Positions 1 through 13,247 of a stretch of DNA of 64,000 bases are shown here, in pieces; position 1 is the first letter of the stretch; each line of letters begins with the position of its first letter. This DNA is from Nymphaea colorata (lineage: Eukaryota; Streptophyta; Magnoliopsida; Nymphaeales; Nymphaeaceae), in contig NC_045140.1 of assembly GCF_008831285.2 (NCBI RefSeq), forward strand, positions 21,450,370-21,514,369. Reading direction: 5' to 3'. The notes beneath the pieces are model-generated. The model searched no databases, was not told the DNA's origin, and saw only the letters and a program-made list of their open reading frames with translations. Made by a program: the position numbers and the translations under genes.

Positions 1-3000
1 TTCCCCAAACTTTTTTGGTGTCTCATATGCAGTATTTTTCTTGACAAACGCGTTACATTTCGTCCCATCAGCTTACTTAATTTTCCTTAAGTCTGATTTG
101 CAATGAATCTCTCTCTCTCTCTCGCTCTTCCTTGTTCCCTTCCCTGCCAACAAGCGTTTCCATCTAAAATCACCTGAAGGCACTGAGGCCAGCCTACACA
201 GAAGAAGGAAGAAGCGGCACCTTTAATCACTGAGGGGAACCCTTCCCTTATTGTCTTTCTATTTCTGCCCCATTAATGGCACCCCTGGACCGTGGATCAT
301 GCGCACATTAATGTGATCTCTCCTTCTGACAGCTTCTTTCTTCGTCTTCTGTAAGACCGCCCTGCTGAGCACGACACACATGGCAGCCTACCGATACAAG
401 TCCCTCTTTGTTCAATGGGATGAGGTTTAAGCTTTTCTATATGTGCACCTCGACCTCGAGAAACGAAGATGAAAGCCTACAGTAACAGATTGGGATATTA
501 TCATACACCCAGAACACAGACTCTCCTGAACACGCGCATTCAAAATAACATCTTTCATGTTTCCGACTGCGCCCGAGTGCATGCCTCTGTAAAGGCAGTT
601 TTAGTAAAAGATTACTAAAAATGCATTATCTTTTTTTCTGTTTCGTACTCTATGAGCAATTGTTTCCTCACCTCAATATGTTCTATTTTCTTTCATCGAA
701 TGCAGCAACATCCACCGCAACAATCTCTCTTTCCCAGCTGTGGTGCCGGAGTTAACCAAGTACGTTTGCACTGTTTATAGAAGGCCCTGAGCACCCCCGG
801 GACATTATAGGTGAGCCACATTGCTTTATCCTCTTGAATTTCAGCTTGTTATCTGACGAAATAAGGGCTAAAATGAGTTGCTCAAGTATTCGGTGTTTCC
901 CTGTGGTTTCTCGACTCTCAGATGGAACGGATGTTTCCTATTCGTTTTTCATAAGATGTGTTAATAAAATCTTGTGAGTTTGGGGTATTAAAAAAGACGA
1001 CGACTGTTTTGCTCTATGTAACAGACAAACACTACATGTAATTGAATAAAGCTGCTGTCTGTAAGTATTTATTTGCAAGAACTATGCAATGCAGTGAATT
1101 TAAGGAACTCAGAAAGAAGCCTATATTTTACTTCCGTAAAATGTCATTTGACAGATCTACTTTCATTTGGGGAATCAGAAGTCGAGTAATCCATTCAAAG
1201 GATCATCATGGTCTGTTGTCATAGACACCGGCATCCTGAGATAAATCAATGATTAGTTTCTGAAAATTGCGTGAGTCAGTTTTCTTTTCTGCTTCGTTGG
1301 AAGAGAGGCCGTGAGAACAATTCTATACTAATAACATCCCAGCAATTGGGGAATTGAACCTTGAAGTTGTGTAAGTGCATTTAAGCTTCAGAAAACTTCA
1401 TTTAATCGGCTTGGCATTGCAGCAAGAAGACTGAATAATTTTCTACTTCTTAGAAGCATGGATTTTCTTTGCAGAGTTACTCGTAATTATGGTGTAGCTG
1501 GTTAGTCAATTTGATGTGCAAGCGGATGACGTAAAAGTATTTTTGCAAGACTGAACTTCGTTACAGTCTTCGACGGATACCATAGTTGTTCAAAATGTAG
1601 AAGGCGGAACTGTTAATCGAAGGAGAATGAGAGCACATAAGTGAAATCCCTTATTTACCTTGCTGATCAATGGCTAATGATTCTTACTAAGACTTGAAGG
1701 AAGAAAAAACCCACATTTTCCGGTGAAAGGGAAGGGAATGGTAAAATTTTTCAGAAGTCCAAGCTGTGGTGAACATTGTTTGTTGGAGAAAAGAGAACTA
1801 ATGCATGAACAGGAAATGGGAAAATAGAAACAAGAGTAAGAAAATAACCAATAGCCATCGGAGGAGAACGAGAAAAAGAAAATAGATGAAGAAATAGAAA
1901 AGGATCAGCTAATACAATTCAATAGTTTGCTTGTCCATCTGAGGAGATATCTAACATTAGCTTCTTGGTTATATAAGATGTGTTGCTGTGCACATTTCAA
2001 TGATTTGAGGACTCGCACACCCTGAAAGAGTCAATTCATACTGCCGAATAGTCTCTGAAGGTATGATTTTACAATAGTTTCAACATGAATCTTGATTTGC
2101 CTTTGCAACCTGCTGTGCAGCAAATAAGCCAACTCTCAACAATGGGGACATTCAAACTGATCTCGATTTTGAAACTATAGCAGAAATGCCAACATTGAAA
2201 CCATCTCTTACATAGCCGCTACAGCTTTCCCATTCAAATATCTTGTCGTAGACAATCTGCACATTTTAGCTTCTCTACCAATAAACCATCTTGTTCTTTT
2301 TTTTTTAGTCTAATATTGCTGCGTTTCTCGATAACACGCTAAACAACACCAACATTGTCAGTTTCTTCCACGAAGCTTTATTAGGCTCTATTGTTCTTCA
2401 CCTGTGAACTGACTCTCTTTTTTTCTCTTTTCGAATCGCGGGCAACACCAGAGGTTCCTTCTGCCGCGCATGAACTTGTCGGCTTCTGCTTTCTAGCAGT
2501 AGCCACTAGCAGTCTTCTCATCTTTCTGTATCCTTGGCATGTGTATAGAATGTGTAGTCCTTGTTGTTTCCACCGCCTTGGCCTTCAGCTCCAGCTCCAG
2601 CTCCATCACCTATCCAGGACTGGGCTTTGGCTGGGTAGGTTGTCCTTCCACGTTAATCAATCCAATTTTCAGGACCCATTTTGAAGTTCATCAGCCTAAA
2701 CGTTTAGCTAAGGTCGCACAACGATCGAGTATGTTTTCTCAAAAGCCATTTAGGGTATAAGTTTCAAATATGGTCCAAGAAGGACTAATGCGGGCAATTT
2801 ATTAAAACCATTAAATGGGAATATGGCAGAGTAACCCTTGAATGGGTACCCAAATGACTATATTTGCAGTATTCCTATCTATTATTTTGGAGATGGATAA
2901 TTCTTTCATTTCACTGGATGATTAGGATGTTGAGATTATTAGAATTGCAACCAACCTTAGATAATCTATTTCAATTCCATAAACTGTATCGGCCAGGCAT

Positions 3001-6000
3001 CCGAAAACTGGTGTTGAATCTCTTGTTTGTCTGCGATAGTTAACGTATGTTGCTTAAGATAGTTCCAATATATATCCACGGTACCTTTTTAAGCACCAGA
3101 AATCATCAGGTCCCCTTGGAACCATTTGCCACTGCATGTTTAACCAATTCTTATAGTGACCCTCCAGCTGCTGCAATAACCTTGGTTACTCAATATTATT
3201 CGACTGATCAAACAGTGTTTCTGGAATCACCTCTAAATTTCTAGGCAGGGAGAGCCAGATAAAGGCATCGGGAGGCATAAAATGGGCTTCTCGATACCCA
3301 CAAACTCTTCCGGGTTTCCACGCGCTTTCTGTCAACACGAACCGAGAAAATCTAGGGGATGGACTTACTGATCCGACACACCACAGAGATGAAGGAATCA
3401 TTCTGCAGTAGAAGAAGAAGAAGCCATATTTCTTCACCACTACTTGTACTGCCCGACAATGGCGTTCTGATGCTCATCCGTAGATGATAATAAGCAGCCA
3501 TGTTCGAACTGATGAGACCAAAGGACGATGATGAAGAGATAGTGAAGACGGTCTGGTATTAAAAGGACATGACGGTGACGAAAAACATTCCAAGGGTAGC
3601 TCTCTCTTTCTCTAAAGCTTGTCGAAATTCGTGGATTTATATGTTTTAGATCAATGACGATGCGGCATAGTTCTTGCTTGCAAGATGTTTCCCAGACCAA
3701 GGCTTCACATCACCATTCTGGAGCAACTCTGCCGGACCAGTACCAATGTTATGATTCGGTACCATAGTACCGCAAAACACGGATTGAGAAAAAGCAAAAG
3801 AAGAGAGCATACTTCTATTACCGGTGGCACTGTATTGTGGAACAGAAATGAGTTACGATCTCTTCCTGCAAGTTCTTCATGGTTCTGCTTAAATTGACTC
3901 ATGAGAAGTGTCACCCCTATGCACATCTATTTCACAATTATTCTCCAAACATTGGCGGTAGGTAGATGCAATTGATGGGTGGCAGCGGACCAAATTAAGA
4001 ACCTTTTATGCTGCACTCGATTTCATAGAATTGACACCCAGGCTTGCATCCTGTGATGCATAAGGTACCGGTACATGACTTAAGGGTTACAACCTACAAA
4101 CAGAAAAAATTTTGGGGCCGTGAACAACAGTAATTCATTAAAGCCTTGTATCGCTGAGACGATGACTGAATCAATTTCTCTTCTATCTCGTGCTTATATT
4201 TTGTTCGGTGTACGTAGAGTTAGCAAACTCAGCTACGTATCGGTGGTTCGATCGATTTGCTGGAACCAGGTAAACCTTTGGCTGAAGATTTTCTGGTGAC
4301 CGACACTGCTAATGTCCGTCCGTAGGGTGCAGTCAGCGTGTTCAGGAGCGGCAAGAGAAAAATCACCTGAGAAAAGTTCTGCAACCGTAGATAGGCTACT
4401 GCCGCAACTCTGACCAGAACAGCGGTCTCAAGGCCGGACGAAACCTTTTGATTGGAAGGTCCGGGACGACAACGAATAGAAAGTGGAAAGGGAGCTTCCG
4501 CCTCATACGGCTCCTCCCAGGATGGATTCTTGAACATCTGAACTGATTTTTTAACATCTCCAACCCATGATACAATATCTTATTATATTTTTTTTTTCTT
4601 TTCAGTAACAGAGAAATCACGCTTGAGGTGAGACAGGCCTCTCTTGTTCTTCCTCTCTTTCTCGCTCAAATCTAGACAAAAGAATTCGTTGGACTTGGTT
4701 TTAGCCCAAAAATTACACCAGAGAAATGTCAAAGAAACCATATTCAAGATTATCCGAAAAACCAATCTCGATTTTAGATGTTCACTTTATGAAAATGAAT
4801 CGCCAGAATCCTCCTTGGAGAAATCACTGGAAACTTTGGTGTAGTTATATCCTCACATCCCCGGCTTTCCCATGATATTGTCCTCAGAAGATGTGGGGCT
4901 CATCCATGCTTTCCTCTCTGTCCCATCGAGTTGTCTGGTCCTTGGAGCGTTCCATGTCCGAAAATATATTGAAGCAAATGGGCAAGAATCTGTTCTGTTT
5001 GGCTCCCCATAGCCAGTTGGCGATGCGGAAGGAATAAATGAAGGAATCTTTCAGGATAAGTGCCTTTGTTTGCCCATTTCTGATTAACGTATTTCTTTAA
5101 AGATGAAAGCGGTTCAGATTCAGATAATCTAGATATAGAATATGAAGCGTCAAAACTGTATCTTAGACGTTTGCATCTGCGTGTTCCTTGTGGCACTGAC
5201 TGCGTAAGAGAAAGTTATCTCAGTGCCTTCGCCCTCTCTCTCTCTCAACAGTCAACCCAACTATTTTAAATGCTTCCTGTTGTTTTGCTTTATGCCTTTC
5301 ATTAACTTTTCTTCTCTCTCTTTCTCTCTTAAGAACAAAAAAAACAAGAAGAAAATCTTCCCTTGTTCTTAAGGGAACTATGGTAGAATAACTCTTGAAA
5401 TACTCTTATAAGCGGAGATACTTGACTCTGAATGTCGTACATTTAACAAAAAACATGAACTGCTCCTTTTTCCTAAGTTTTGTTATGATTTTGGACATGC
5501 CACTAAAGGTTAAGCAACTTTTGATCTAAACTTTTTCATTCAATTTGCATGGCAGCAGAGTCGTTCAAAGGCAGCCACATAGTGTCGTAGGACCAACATC
5601 TTTTTGGCAAGCGATGAACCGAAAAAACTTTTAAAAAGGAATAAATTCAAGGCCACAAGATCTCGAGATTGACGTCCAGAAGCCGAGCCTCATTTAAGGC
5701 ACATGTTCGTTGATGTGACGTTATGATTATTCTTTAAAATGAAAGAAACCAGAAACGCATTGATTTGATTTGATGTATGAGAGGCGAGTGTGGAATATGT
5801 CTTAAAGATTGTAAAATACGGCCAAGGTTGGGATCAGAGTCATGCCGATGGGACAATGTGTGATGATACAACAGTGTTCGACTTGACATGTAACTGTCGT
5901 GTCCAAGGCATTCAAACAAACTCCTCCCCCTGACACTCTAATGATTCAGAAACCCACAACCAAGAAAGAGGAGACCCAGAAATTCAAACCTAATCGAACT

Positions 6001-9000
6001 TTGGTTTCTGTTTCTGCTTTCTTCTTAATTTCTTTTGGGTTGTGTTTCAGGTGAACTATATTTAAACCCTCTGACGCCTTAAATCAATGTTCATGTAAAT
6101 GTAGCGCGAATGATAAATGGGTTCTCCAATAGAAGCGGATTACTGCTTGTCAAAACTTTAAAATATACAGTACAAATGTAAGAAAAGCAATTAGTACTGG
6201 GGTGCTGTTGATTTCTGAGAATTTCAACATTTATGCGCCTATATATGTTGAACCACCAACAATAGTAATGGCATTTTCCTTTGGAGACTTTGAGCAGACT
6301 GTGGCTTCATAGATGACCTACCTCTCTCTGTCTCTCCCTTCCCCTTCGAGAAGAACACTAACGTTCAGTAAATGTAGTTGCATATTTTCATGAACTGGAG
6401 AAGCTTAAACAATGAGACGTTGAGGCCCACCCAGGAGGCTGAGGCTCTCTGTTTCCTTCCACTAGGATAACGTTCACTTAATCAATTGCCATTTGTAAGC
6501 ATAATAATGGTAAAGCTTGTTATACAAAACTAACTTTTGCATTTAATTTGCTAGGTGTACAGTTTGAGTAATCATTAATTTGTTGCTTGTGTCCGATTGG
6601 ATCGAGCTCTTTCGTTCTCTAAAAAAGAAATGCATGTTGGTCTGATCTTGATCGACCCGTACCAGCAATAGGGCAACTTGGGCCAAATTAAAAACACTTC
6701 TAAAGTAAAAGAAATCCTCTAAAAAAGGAATAGCTAAAATAAAATACACACATTTAGGATAAATTTGGAACCAAATTGATTCATGTTTAGATCTATTAAA
6801 CTTTTATCTAAACTGCACAAACCCTAGTACCTAGGTCAGTGACTTTTGGCTGAGCGGAAGCCAACTCAAGAAGAGCCGAAGCATTTTTTTCCTTTTTCCA
6901 TGTCCTTAGAATATATGATTGCTTTGGGACTTGAGTGGATTCAAAGTATACCCATCAACTAAAATATCGGATTACCACTATTTACAATTCAAAAAGATAG
7001 CAATTTCACACGAATCAAACTATGATTCATGTTAGTCTGATCAATTACGCTACACCTCTTGATGCTCAATTCTTACAGCTCGGTACCAAAAAAGTTTCAC
7101 TTCATTGGAGTCATCCAAAGGCTTCTAGCACCCTCCAAAATTAAATTAGGGTTCAGTTGGACAAAGGAATGAAGCTGACCAAACAAGAGGGAGCATGTTA
7201 TTGAGGGATGGCCGATTTAATACCAGCATTAAAAGGGGAAAGAAAATTTGATGGGGAAATTAATGCACATCAATGTTTTGGAAGGGACAAGATGAATGGA
7301 TGTGATGGGAATATTCAATGGAACTGCTTTTATTAGGCCCTCCTTCCTTTGTGTCATTGCAAGGTCAACATCCCTGCACGTGACACTCCCTCTCACACGT
7401 GACAATCTTAAGAAACAGGCTTGCGTGCGTGCGTATGTGTGTGTGGAGGAGGAGGAGAGAGAGATGGTCGCACCCTCGAAGCATCATGATAACCATCATT
7501 AATGACGCCATGCTGCCCCTCCAGACATGCAGGCTCGTCCGCAGAAGGCAGGGGCATTTTCGTACTTCGTTCCAAACCCATTCCCTCTTTTGGGTCTCGG
7601 GCCCGAGAAGACAATGACACAAAACGCCTTCAATATTTGCCTAATTACTAGTTCAGACCTAATTATTGCTGTCCAGGAACGTCAATTTTTTGACTGTTTG
7701 ATATCGAGACTTGCGGAGGAAAAAAGAAAGGAAGAATGGGAAGATGTGCTAAGCAGGACCTAAGTGTTTAGGAACTCGTCGTCTTCGTAAGCCCAAGGGA
7801 AAGTGTGCAAGAAACTGACACGAATCAACTGGAACTGGAAAGAAGGATACAAAAAGTACATAATATCATATCTTCTTCAGGCAAAAAACAAGCTTAATCA
7901 TATTTGCTTTTACGAAAAAAAGGCAAGCCCTTTGCTCCTTTAAGCAAAGAGAAGTGGAGTTCTAAAAGCATGAAAGCGAAGTGTGGTTCGTTTGTAGGAT
8001 TGATGGAACTGGTTGTTTGATCCAAATACGACTTCGAAGTATACAAATTCACATCAGATTAACAGTTGGATGTAAACACAATATAAAAGCATTCTAGATG
8101 ACACCTACAAAAAAAAAAAAATCAAGAGTAATCACCTTTGTGGAAAATATTTGTTTCATCAATTTTTAAAAATTGGTTTGCATGTTTTGATAACACCCAA
8201 AACGCACTTTTTTTAAAAAAAAAATATGCAACTCGAGGGGACGAGGTTATTCAATCCATTCTGAAAACCAAAAAAGATTTCCCAAAACTCATTTTTAGAA
8301 AAACCTGGTTTCGATGCTGAAACACACAAAAAAATGCCATTTTGGGAGCAAAATAGCGTTCTGCATTCAAAAAATTCATTTTGGACTCTAACCAAGTCCT
8401 TTCTTACTGAATCCAATCAATATATGAATTTTATTCACCCAAATACATGTAAAACCTAGAGAAAAAGTTTGTAATTGTATATTATCATCTGAAAAGCATG
8501 AATTAAGTGGTAACTGCTCTATCTGATCCCAATCCCATTCGCTGGCATCCCCTAGTGGTTTTAGGTGCAGTTTCTTTACCGATTAGTAAGATCGTATCAT
8601 ATGACAAACGGCGAAAAACACGGATTTCTCTTGAGGAATTTTATAAAGTTGGCATCAAATTGACGGCTCAATGCACATTCTAATGCATAATTCATGAGCA
8701 TGCACACCCTTACAAACTGTTTGGCAATAATATTAGGTTGTCATTATTTCATGAATCTGCACCAAAATCAAAACATATTTTATGAATTTATTCTAATCTT
8801 TGAGTCATATTTATTTATGAAACAGTAATAATTTGTTCACGCTACCAAACGGGCTCCTTGATCTCTAATAATTCAAAGGCCGACTTTTAACAACATTGAT
8901 ACGAAGCTAGTAATGCCGTATGGTACTTGTGCTTAGAATAATTCATAATTTCTTATCAGAGTTTATCCGTTAAGTTCATTTGCTTGTGTGATAAACCAAG

Positions 9001-11626
9001 AGGATGGGTGCAATAGCAGCTAGTGTCAAATCATGTAGGCACCACTTATTATGCAAGCCAAAGTAGGGTAGCATTATAATGCTAGCTAGCCATGGGTTTA
9101 TGACACTGAAACTGATTAAGCTTCAGTTTTTTGTGCCAAAAATGGAAAAAGGAAAACTAAAGTGAGAAAAAATCTTCTTTTATGTGTGACAGTTAGTGGT
9201 ATGTTTAGTTCACGCAAATTTTTAAATCTGCAGATGTAACAAAAGATGAATATTAAGTCGAACCTAAATCCATACCTGGGATTCCTCATTTGGTTTTGCA
9301 TTGAAAAATCAGATTTATTATTGGTGGTTGAGGGTAAGATCTTAAATCTATAGGCTTATAGCCATCCAAAGTATCATTTGTAGAAAGAAGACAAGCATAT
9401 AGAACGTATCCTAGTTTCACATTTGCATCTTTGATCTCTCAATATTTTTTTTGTAATTTTTTGACACCATAATTGCGTAGATTCTATATGTTTTTCTTTC
9501 TGTCATTACTCTTATCTGAATGCACGTAAATCGAAGCATCAGATCTCCACCATTTGCCCTCAAAATTTAGTTGGTATACACATAATTGCTATCGTTTTAT
9601 GATCGTGACATTCATATTCCTGATACCCAAAAACATCAGACCAAGAGATGCAAGATTTCTTGCTGTTCTGTTTAAGAACTGTTAACTTGAACTAAATTTG
9701 CTGGCGCTCAATGGGGCTCGGGTTTCCAATATTTGCTTTCAGTTATCTACCAAGAACACGAATACAAGTAAAAGATTTCTAGTAATGCTTTTCTTGAGAT
9801 GAATAATACTCTTTGTAATACTTATGTTCGTCAGAAAAAAGAGTTTCCTTCTTCAACAAAAGTATCTTGCCGAGATTCCTTCACAAAAAAAAAAAAAACT
9901 TAAATTTTGTGATAGTACCATAGAAATTTGATTTCATGTACACATGGGAATGCCTGCTTCCATTCAAGCAAAGAAAAAAAATAAAAAACAGCCATGATTG
10001 ACACACGACGCTGTTTAAATTCTCAGGTTCATGGAATTTTTTTTCAAATTTGAATCTTCAAGGGGCATTCAATGCTATATTTCCAGTTGAAACAAAGCGA
10101 ATATCATGTCCATAAAAATAATCTGCCATGATCTGAGGCAGACTGACAGTAGAATCAATGGAAACAATTTGCAGATAAACTATTCAATTTTGTAAGCAAT
10201 CATATGTCAACACTTGCACTGGAAATGAAAATTTTATATCTCCACAGGGATACCAAATGCCCGTACACTTAAAATTGATGGGTTGATTGTGTCTACTTGG
10301 AAAAACAAATAAAAAGTCTATATCCTTCTCTTACTTGTAGGAGTGCCAGCTTCCTTTCTTGTCCTCTTTGATTCACCTACTAATTAAGGCATCCAACACA
10401 GATGTCCCATTTTGACTGTTGGTCAAATTTTATAGTAGCATATTAAATTCAACTATGTACATCCCTAGCCTGTGTTGGATCTTGGTTCCAGATTCCACGC
10501 TGATCTATACTTAAAGGCGATGATGATGATCTTTTATTAACCAACCTTCGAGGTTTATAACTTCTATACAAGGCAAGATGTGCCATAAATACGGGACTGC
10601 AGGTGCTCTACGCCTCTGCAGAGCAATTTGCAGACGTTTTCAAGTTGAAACTGGACATGATGATGAGCCTCATCGGTTCTGCTATATAAGTCCATTGCTT
10701 GCGTTTATCCTATTAACTGAAAGTGCTCAACCAGAAGAAAGGGCTTTAATTTAAAAGAGGAGATCGGCCCCCACCTTTCTCTAGATCTTATTTAAGTTGG
10801 CACCAAGTTGGTGCAATGGATGGAGTAGGAACAGGTAGGTAGCAAGTTTCCGTTCAACTCTTTTTAAACAATTTGTGTTGTGTAGATGTTACATATTGAA
10901 GCACTAAAAGTAAAGGTAAGCCCTATACCAGGGTTGGGTTGACCCTTCATCCTTCAGCGGCGCAGTGGGATCTCCCCTGATCAACTAGAATTAAGGTTTC
11001 GATGTGAAGTTAGATTTCCGGGAAACCTAAGAACATTGATTTTGAGATGATCTACACAGGTTAATTTTTGAAATCTTACAAATTTGAACGTTTTGTATTT
11101 ATCTATATCATTGAATTTATAAAAACCAAACTACGTACTGCTCGAGAGCTAAAGAACAAAAAAGGCAATATCGGGAGACATGGTGTGTATATGTATATAT
11201 ATATATATATATATGACCATATGGTGCAGCGGAACTTGAACTCATGAGGTAGGCTCGAGAGTTAGCCCTTCGCTTTATTTTGTGTTGGTCGGTTAACTCG
11301 TGAGAAATCTGTATTAAATGTTATCTTTAGTTCATAGTTCAATCTGCAGCTGTCTTAAGTATATTATTTCAATATTATATAAATGAATCATCTGAATGGT
11401 GTCGACGAACCATTTAGGGTTCAAACGATGGAACTTTAAGCTCTGAAAAACGTGCATCTTCTATAGAATCATGAACCTGTTGAAGCTCGATTGGGTCCTC
11501 CCTCTAAACACTTGTCATGATCTCCAAGTTCTGCTCAGCTCCTTAATCTTAAACACATAGTGTAGTATTTGATAGCTTGGATCTCAGATTCCAGACTGCA
11601 ATAAACATGTTTTTTTGTAAGATCCT
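1..11626. other. long region with no recognisable gene
   Basis: I see no protein family in this 11.6 kb on either strand. Open frames exist (for example on the - strand at 3440-3700, 4229-4537 and 4900-5196) but they are short, carry no domain I know, and do not join through good splice sites. The region is AT-rich with scattered CT runs (near 110-122 and 5240), poly(A) stretches (8108, 9887) and an (AT)n tract at 11185-11214. A short stretch at about 706-759 is flanked by a pyrimidine-rich AG acceptor and a GTACGT donor and is open, so a non-coding or unrecognised transcript near the left edge is possible. Confidence 0.5.
11185..11214. repeat. (AT)n microsatellite
   Basis: An almost uninterrupted run of alternating A and T about 30 bases long, in intergenic DNA. 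Confidence 0.9.
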
Positions 11627-11845
11627 CAATTTAAACAACATGGATCTTAAATCCACATTATATATATAAGTTAAGATTAAAATCTACGAATCTGATATTC
11701 TAGTAACATTATTGATTTGGTGAAAGACTTGGATGTGCTTGTTTAATCGTGGAACTTTCTAGAATATCAGATTCGTAGATTTTGATCCTAAATTTATTTT
11801 TTTATATATAATATGGATTTAAGATCAATGTTGTTTAAAACATTG
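11627..11845. repeat. long imperfect inverted repeat (hairpin or MITE-like)
   Basis: The arm at 11627-11703 is matched by the reverse complement of 11759-11845. Blocks such as AAAATCTACGAATCTGATAT, TTTAAACAACAT and GATCTTAAATCC occur in the same order on the opposite strand. The arms are about 77 and 87 bases long, with small indels in an AT-rich centre, and are separated by a 55-base loop. No coding content. It could be a miniature inverted-repeat element, a foldback element, or the template of a long hairpin RNA. It lies about 1.4 kb upstream of the AS2-type coding exon. Confidence 0.85.
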
Positions 11846-12019
11846 ATGGCTTCTACCCAAGAAGTTAAGTGGTGGCCACAGCCCAAGGGTTAATAACAAC
11901 GGGGTAAGTACTAAGTTACCAAGAGAAATCAATTATTTTTTCAGAAAAAACTAAGCGAGGGACAACATGGTAACTGGACTTGGGAGAGCGAATTGAGGTT
12001 GCCATTAATGAGAGCGCCA

Positions 12020-12210
12020 TTACTGCGTACAGAAAGGGGGAGAGAGAGAGAGAGAGAACATAATAGGGCGGCAGGAGCAGCAGCAGAGGTGGGAGGGAAT
12101 GCTCCCTCCGTTTTGTCTCCCCCCAAACTTCCCTTTCCCCACTGCAGCAGAAGCAGAAGCAGAAGGGGACGCAGCAGCAGCAGCAGCAGCAGAGAGAGGA
12201 GGTGGAGGAG
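12020..12210. repeat. GA-rich tract and (GCA)n repeat upstream of the LBD gene
   Basis: A (GA)9-type run at 12040-12057 and a (GCA)7-type run at about 12171-12192 sit in a locally GC-rich block. The open frames on both strands here are products of these repeats (Leu/Ser-rich on one strand, Arg/Glu-rich on the other) and I do not count them as genes. GA runs in plant promoters are known binding targets of BPC/GAGA-type factors; that role here is inference. Confidence 0.75.
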
Positions 12211-12599
12211 AAGGACTCGCTTCCTCTGACATGTCATCGGGACGGCGCCTTCTCCCAAGTACCTAATAGCCCTCTCAGCTCCTCCCTCCTCCCACCCCCC
12301 TGCTGACGATTTGACGCCTCATATTCCTCCTTTCTGCCAACCTCGCGTGGGAACTTCGCTTGAAGAAGAAGCCATTTTACCTGCTAACGGAGAGATCAAA
12401 CACAACGCGCCGGTGGCCGGACGGGAGGGTTGAGGTGAAGCCGTAGCATTAACTGTGCTTCAATTGATTCCCGTAATTAACTTGAGGGGGGGCCTCGTTT
12501 GACTGGCTGGGCCCTCAGGTCTGAATACCAGAGAGGCGCGAAGCGTGGGCCCCCGGTCCGATCAATCATCAATAGCTCGTCGTCTCCGCTTTAAAGTTT

Positions 12600-13247
12600 T
12601 TTTAACAGAAAGAATCCCACCAGAAGCGGGAAAATCTCCCTCTCTCTCTCTCTCTCCCCCTCTCCTTCTCGTGCCTGTACCACCTCGCGCTGTCGCCGTA
12701 ATTCTTCGTTTCCGATAAAAACCCGGCGAGAAGGCGTCGCCTCTCCACTTCTCACGATAGACGCGCCGAGTTCCGAGGAGGAAGCCGGAAGCATATTTTT
12801 TGGTGAGTTCCGACCCTTAACCTTGTCATCTTCCTCGCCTTCATGTAAGTGTGCCACCCATTTTCTTCTAAGTGGTTCTGATCATGAGAATCTTGTTAGA
12901 ATCGACAGATTGCAACCTTTTTCCCATTTGGTAGCTTGCTTTCCCTCTGTTGATAGCGTTATTCTCGGGGGCCGATGGCCTTTTCAGAACCCACCAGACT
13001 GTAACTTCAGAACGAAAGACGCTGCTGGGTGTTTGTCTTTGGAAGAGTTAGGTTGAGTCACAAGGCGATGACCGATCCCCTTCCTCTCGGTTGCTTTCGA
13101 AGCGAAACGAGCGACTGACTTTTTCAATGCAATAATAACGATAAAAAATTGAAAATGATTGATTGGATTGAAAAGAATGGCGTACATAATCTTCCATTCC
13201 TTCTCTTATCTTTTTTCTTCTTGTTTTCGGTTAATTAGATCGAAGGC
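12600..13247 (+). other. AS2: 5'UTR exon end and 5'UTR intron of the AS2-type gene
   Basis: A CT-rich leader (12640-12655) ends at a good donor (TTTTG then GTGAGT, exon end 12802). The intron 12803-13238 closes with a pyrimidine-rich TTAATTAG acceptor nine bases before the ATG at 13248. Arabidopsis AS2 is also known to carry an intron in its 5' leader, which agrees with the protein assignment. The transcription start is not determined. Confidence 0.7.

Noticed and set aside
706..759. A 54-base stretch flanked by plausible acceptor and donor sites near the left edge.
   Set aside because: Too short to identify, and no neighbouring exon could be linked to it; noted only as a possible transcript.
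2391..2760. Overlapping open frames on the + strand, and a partly open - strand frame with a Gly-rich stretch.
   Set aside because: Stops interrupt the - strand frame, the + strand frames are low-complexity Leu/Ser repeats, and no family is recognised.
11941..12258. A 105-residue - strand frame rich in Leu.
   Set aside because: It is the translation of GCA and GA repeats; no conserved sequence.
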